Source: Liminaster sp964567855
Lineage (GTDB): Bacteria; Bacteroidota; Bacteroidia; Bacteroidales; UBA3663
Direction of reading: 5' to 3'
Assembly (NCBI GenBank): GCA_964567855.1
Contig: CAZMOE010000045.1
Location: 1 to 18,706 of the forward strand
Length of the DNA stretch: 18,706 nucleotides
Shown piece after piece: positions 15,067 to 18,706 of the stretch; position 1 is the stretch's first letter; the number at the start of each line of letters is the position of its first letter. Made by a program: the position numbers and the translations under genes. Under the pieces are notes generated by a model. The model was not told the DNA's origin, made no database searches, and worked only from the letters and a program-made list of their open reading frames with translations.

Positions 15067-15119
15067 GGCAAGCGCTTCGCAGCCTGCCGGCGTCAACAGA
15101 CATTCCAATCTTATAAAAT

Positions 15120-15680
15120 ATGAATATAGGAGTCATCGCAAAACGATATGCCAAAGCGCTTTTGAAATATGCAACAGAAGAGCGGTGTGAAGAGGTCGTC
15201 TACCATGAAGCGCAACGTTTCATAACCGTTTACCGGCAAGTGCCGGAACTGCGGGAGATATTGGACAACCCCTTGCAGCCTCTTTCAGTCAAGGAAAAGG
15301 CTATCTGCCGCTCTGCGGCGGAAAATGCTTCTGCGGTATTCCGTAAATTCGCCGCATTGGTTGTCTCCCGTCACCGCGCCCCGGATATGCTTTTCATCGT
15401 CCATGCCTACATCATCCTCTATCGGGAACTGAAGCATATCTGCATCGGCAAACTGACAACGGCAGTACCCATTGAAGATACTGTCGTGCAGAGCCTGAAG
15501 AAAACAGTGGCAACCCGTCTGCAACAGTCGGCCGACGTCATCATAGAAACCCGTGTCGACCCCAGACTGATCGGCGGATTTATTTTCTCTATCGACGACT
15601 ATCAGCTTGATGCCAGCATCGCAACGCAATTCGAACGCATCAAAAAGCAATTCATAGAGCAGAACAAACGAATCGTTTAG
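15120..15680 (+). CDS. atpH: F1Fo-ATP synthase subunit delta
   Basis: 186 residues, OSCP/delta family, which attaches the b stalk to the top of F1. The family start IAKRYAKALLKYA (6-18) and the C-terminal signature DPRLIGGFIFSIDDYQLDAS (147-166) are clear. It starts 53 bp after atpF and ends 58 bp before atpA. Normal length, nothing missing. Confidence 0.96.
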   Translation: MNIGVIAKRYAKALLKYATEERCEEVVYHEAQRFITVYRQVPELREILDNPLQPLSVKEKAICRSAAENASAVFRKFAALVVSRHRAPDMLFIVHAYIILYRELKHICIGKLTTAVPIEDTVVQSLKKTVATRLQQSADVIIETRVDPRLIGGFIFSIDDYQLDASIATQFERIKKQFIEQNKRIV

Positions 15681-15738
15681 ATTCCGCATCACAGACAACT
15701 GCCCCAGTGTAAAACCAGACAATATCAACAACAAAAGA

Positions 15739-17319
15739 ATGAATAACATCAACGCAAGTGAAGTCTCGGATGTGCTTCTTGAACAACTCCGCGGCATCAA
15801 TACGGCCACTCACTTCGAAGAAGTCGGCACCGTGCTCACGGTGGGCGACGGTGTGGTTCGTATTTACGGATTACGCAATGCCGAAGCCAACGAACTCCTG
15901 GAGTTCGACAACGGCGTCATGGCGATTGTCATGAACCTTGAAGAAGATAACGTCGGCGCCGTTCTTTTGGGAGCCACAGAGAAGATCAGCGAAGGAATGA
16001 CCGTAAAACGGACCGGCCGCATCGCCTCTATCGATGTCAGCGAAGAGATGTTCGGCCGCGTCATTAACCCGTTAGGCGCCCCGCTCGATGGATTAGGAGC
16101 CATCGGCGGTGAGAAATATGAAATGCCACTCGAACGAAAGGCCCCCGGCGTCGTTTTCCGCCAGCCGGTCAAAGAGCCGCTGCAGACCGGGCTGAAAGCG
16201 GTCGACGCCATGATCCCGATCGGCCGCGGACAGCGCGAGTTGATCATCGGCGACCGCCAGACAGGCAAAACCGCCATCGCTATCGATACCATCATCAACC
16301 AGAAAGCCAATTACGAGGCTGGAAACCCGGTCTACTGCATTTATGTGGCCATCGGACAGAAAGGCTCTACCGTGGCCTCCATCGTGCAAACGCTGAAAGA
16401 GAAAGGCGCCATGCCCTACACTTGCGTTGTGGCGGCCACAGCTGCCGATACGGCCGCTCTCCAGTATTTCGCTCCGTTCACCGGTGCCGCTATCGGTGAA
16501 TATCTGCGCGATACAGGACGCCATGCCCTCGTTATCTATGACGACCTTTCCAAGCAAGCGGTTGCCTATCGCGAAGTATCGCTTATTTTGCGCCGTCCGT
16601 CAGGGCGTGAAGCCTATCCGGGCGATGTCTTCTATCTGCACAGCCGTCTGCTGGAGCGGGCAGCCAAAATCATCGCACAGCAAGAGGTGGCCGAACAGAT
16701 GAACGATCTCCCGCCCTGCCTTAAGGGGAAAGTAAAAGGTGGTGGGTCGCTGACGGCACTCCCCATCATCGAAACTCAGGCCGGTGACGTTTCCGCTTAC
16801 ATTCCGACCAACGTAATTTCCATTACCGACGGTCAGATTTTCCTCGAAACCGACCTCTTTAACCAAGGATTCCGTCCGGCTATCAATGTGGGTATCTCCG
16901 TGAGCCGTGTAGGCGGATCGGCACAGATCAAATCGATGAAAAAGGTTGCCGGAACCCTGAAAATCGATCAGGCACAATACCGCGAACTGGAAGCTTTCTC
17001 TAAATTTTCCAGCGATATGGATGCAGTGACCGCCATGACCATCGACCGCGGTCGGAAAAATAACAAACTGCTGATTCAGGCACAATACACCCCTATGCCG
17101 GTGGGCGAACAGATCGCGATCCTCTATTGCGGCACAAAGGGCCTGATGGCCTCCATCACGGTAGATCAGGTGCCCGAATTTCAGGAGAAATTCCTTGCCT
17201 TATTGCGTGCCGGCCACACCGAGGATGTCATTGCACCTCTGGCCGCCGGTAAAATCGATGACACGATCGGCGACATAATAGCACAGACAGCCGCCACAGT
17301 CTGCACACAGCTCGCCTAA
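15739..17319 (+). CDS. atpA: F1Fo-ATP synthase subunit alpha
   Basis: Regulatory nucleotide-binding F1 subunit, 526 residues (E. coli 513). Walker A is GDRQTGKT (171-178). The arginine finger is Arg390 in VGISVSRVGGSAQ. The VYDD-like segment VIYDDLSKQA (265-274) is present. Full length and typical. It is followed 21 bp later by atpG. Confidence 0.98.
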   Translation: MNNINASEVSDVLLEQLRGINTATHFEEVGTVLTVGDGVVRIYGLRNAEANELLEFDNGVMAIVMNLEEDNVGAVLLGATEKISEGMTVKRTGRIASIDVSEEMFGRVINPLGAPLDGLGAIGGEKYEMPLERKAPGVVFRQPVKEPLQTGLKAVDAMIPIGRGQRELIIGDRQTGKTAIAIDTIINQKANYEAGNPVYCIYVAIGQKGSTVASIVQTLKEKGAMPYTCVVAATAADTAALQYFAPFTGAAIGEYLRDTGRHALVIYDDLSKQAVAYREVSLILRRPSGREAYPGDVFYLHSRLLERAAKIIAQQEVAEQMNDLPPCLKGKVKGGGSLTALPIIETQAGDVSAYIPTNVISITDGQIFLETDLFNQGFRPAINVGISVSRVGGSAQIKSMKKVAGTLKIDQAQYRELEAFSKFSSDMDAVTAMTIDRGRKNNKLLIQAQYTPMPVGEQIAILYCGTKGLMASITVDQVPEFQEKFLALLRAGHTEDVIAPLAAGKIDDTIGDIIAQTAATVCTQLA

Positions 17320-17340
17320 CATAAAAAGATTTCCGGAACC

Positions 17341-18255
17341 ATGGCTTCATTAAAAGAAATCAAAGGTCGCATAGGCTCTGTAGAGGGAACGCTCAAGATC
17401 ACCTCGGCCATGAAAATGGTCGCGTCAGCCAAATTGCATAAGGCGCAGTCCGCCATTGAAGGCATGCTGCCCTATGACCGCCATCTGCACCACATATTGG
17501 TAAATCTGCTCAATATGCCGGGAGGTGAAAATGCCGTTTCTTCCCTTTGTTCCGAACGGACAAAGATACACCGCATCGCGGTTGTGGCCATCGCCTCGAA
17601 CACGAGCCTTTGCGGCAGTTATAATGCCAATATCCTGCGCCAGGCGAACGCCGTTCTTTCCGAATATGCAGCTTTAGGAGATGAGGCCGTCGATTTGTAT
17701 GTCATCGGCAGAAAATTGGACCAGGCGTTTTCCAAAAACACTCCAAGCAATACCCGTCTCTGCCGGGATTATGTCGACTGCGGCAACCATCCGGCCTATG
17801 CCGACGCCGCAGCTATCGCTATGCGCCTTCAGGAAGACTTTTTATCCGGACGGATAGACCGCGCGGAGCTTCTTTATACTCATTTCAAGTCCACGGCTAC
17901 CCAAATCCCGACGCGTGAAACGTTCCTCCCCGTAAATTTGGGCGCTACTGAAGGAAATGATCGTCCCGACACAACGCCGGAGGCCGGCTCTTCCAAGACC
18001 TCGACCAGGTATATTGTGGAACCGACAGCCAGAGAAGTCATGCAATCCCTCATCCCCGATGCCTTATGTATGAAAATCTACACCTGCCTGTTGGACGCCC
18101 AGGCGGCAGAACATGCAGCCCGGACGATTGCCATGCAAACCGCCACGGACAACGCCAACGAACTGCTGGACGAACTGCGCATGATGTATAATAAAGGGCG
18201 CCAGCAAGCTATCACCGCCGAACTGCTCGACATTGTGGGAGGACAGATGCAATGA
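17341..18255 (+). CDS. atpG: F1Fo-ATP synthase subunit gamma
   Basis: Central rotor shaft, 304 residues (E. coli 287). The N-terminal helix has the family motif IKGRIGSVEGTLKITSAMKM (7-26), and the C-terminal helix has MYNKGRQQAITAELLDIVGG (282-301). The Rossmann-like middle includes LCGSYNANI (90-98). A polar, probably disordered insert at about 201-222 (Thr/Pro/Ser/Asp-rich) accounts for most of the extra length. Last gene of the operon; a hairpin terminator follows within 33 bp. Confidence 0.97.
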   Translation: MASLKEIKGRIGSVEGTLKITSAMKMVASAKLHKAQSAIEGMLPYDRHLHHILVNLLNMPGGENAVSSLCSERTKIHRIAVVAIASNTSLCGSYNANILRQANAVLSEYAALGDEAVDLYVIGRKLDQAFSKNTPSNTRLCRDYVDCGNHPAYADAAAIAMRLQEDFLSGRIDRAELLYTHFKSTATQIPTRETFLPVNLGATEGNDRPDTTPEAGSSKTSTRYIVEPTAREVMQSLIPDALCMKIYTCLLDAQAAEHAARTIAMQTATDNANELLDELRMMYNKGRQQAITAELLDIVGGQMQ

Positions 18256-18287
18256 GCTGACAGATTCCATACGGAAAACATCCGCAA

Positions 18288-18353
18288 AACCTGTAAAAAG
18301 ATCCGCTTTCCAACACGGAAATCCGAATACGGCCTTTTTACAGGTTCTTTTTT
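18288..18353 (+). terminator. Rho-independent terminator of the atp operon
   Basis: Perfect 13-bp arms AACCTGTAAAAAG (18288-18300) and CTTTTTACAGGTT (18334-18346), followed by CTTTTTTG. The 33-nt loop contains a smaller hairpin (TTTCC-AACAC-GGAAA). Location 33 bp past the atpG stop fits the end of the operon. Confidence 0.8.
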
Positions 18354-18450
18354 GTACATTACAGATTTATTTCAACTTAAAACAAACAAATTTACATCAG
18401 CATAACCAGGCTCTTCATCATATAGACTTGCCGAAAAAAATTAGACTATG

Positions 18451-18478
18451 TCACCGTTCAACGGCCGCTGAACGGTGA
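18451..18478. repeat. 28-bp palindrome, copy 1
   Basis: Arms TCACCGTTCA and TGAACGGTGA flank ACGGCCGC, itself nearly symmetric, so the whole 28 bp is a palindrome with one mismatched pair. It shares the core CCGTTCAnCGnCCGCTGAACGG with copy 2, 66 bp away. No T-run follows on either strand, so it is a poor intrinsic terminator. REP-like element or protein-binding dyad. Confidence 0.7.
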
Positions 18479-18516
18479 GAGAAGATAAGTTAAAAAGGCG
18501 GAGAAGTCAACATAAA

Positions 18517-18544
18517 TTACCGTTCAGCGACCGCTGAACGGTAA
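18517..18544. repeat. 28-bp palindrome, copy 2
   Basis: TTACCGTTCAGCG and CGCTGAACGGTAA are perfect 13-bp arms around a 2-nt centre (AC). Same length and core as copy 1. The outer base pairs differ in a compensatory way (TC..GA in copy 1, TT..AA here), which keeps the pairing; this hints at selection for the fold or the dyad. Confidence 0.72.
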
Positions 18545-18588
18545 AGGGAGACAATTGGCCAGAACGAACATGTCTGTATCGGAGTTCT

Positions 18589-18705
18589 TCAATGCTGCAT
18601 TATTTCACTTCTCAGACACGATTCACCATCTCGATGATGTAATTCACATTCCGACAAGCAAAATGCAGCCACAACGAATTTAAAGCGGTTGTATGCAAAG
18701 ATTAT
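18589..18705 (-). CDS. Possible 3' end of a minus-strand gene (partial)
   Basis: From the right edge an open frame of 38 codons runs to a TGA at 18589-18591. It is rich in aromatic and charged residues at first (AYNRFKFVVAAF) and ends polar (CELHHRDGES). It could be the tail of a gene starting beyond the window, or its degraded remnant; 39 codons without a stop can easily occur by chance. If real, it is convergent with atpG and the two palindromes lie between converging transcripts. Confidence 0.2.
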   Translation of the reverse strand: MIFAYNRFKFVVAAFCLSECELHHRDGESCLRSEIMQH

Positions 18706-18706
18706 T

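Noticed and set aside
18594..18669. 8-bp inverted repeat GCTGCATT / AATGCAGC as transposon ends or an attachment site
   Set aside because: Arms are short and 60 nt apart, with no target duplication or transposase visible; chance is likely.

Overview
The window looks like an ordinary chromosomal segment of a Bacteroidales bacterium (phylum Bacteroidota); the genus cannot be resolved by eye. Four things point there. The F-type ATP synthase operon has the phylum-typical order atpD-atpC-(small membrane protein)-atpB-E-F-H-A-G. The a subunit starts with a signal peptide and a His-rich exported domain. The gene order is ybeY-mnmG-apt-uvrC. Several genes are preceded by the Bacteroidales -7 promoter element TAnnTTTG (seen as TATCTTTG) and few have strong Shine-Dalgarno sequences.

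Layout. From 5 to 10022 every gene is on the minus strand: tRNA-Ser(CGA), a Cof-type HAD phosphatase, uvrC, apt, mnmG, ybeY, eno and hcp. From 10904 to 18255 every gene is on the plus strand and forms one complete F1Fo-ATP synthase operon, closed by a terminator at 18288-18353. Between the two arms, at 10023-10903, is a divergent intergenic region with two copies of TATCTTTG ahead of atpD and one doubtful minus-strand ORF. The right end (18354-18706) is gene-poor and carries two matching 28-bp palindromes and the possible tail of a minus-strand gene that runs off the edge.

How the genes work together. ybeY (16S rRNA maturation/ribosome quality control), mnmG (tRNA wobble-uridine modification), apt (adenine salvage) and uvrC (excision repair) form a housekeeping minus-strand cluster. 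eno (glycolysis) and hcp (hydroxylamine/NO defence, anaerobic lifestyle) are separate transcription units. The ATP synthase operon supplies all eight F1Fo subunits; its epsilon subunit has no C-terminal helical domain, and its c subunit lacks the usual Na+-site residues, which suggests proton coupling.

The most notable non-coding signal is a cluster of ParB-binding, parS-like palindromes: two perfect 16-bp sites 41 bp apart upstream of uvrC (3065-3080 and 3106-3121) and a third, one-mismatch core between apt and mnmG (4210-4223). Together with the divergent gene orientation this suggests an origin-proximal, centromere-like region, though no convincing DnaA-box cluster is visible. I found no CRISPR array, complete insertion sequence, prophage or obvious new defence system.
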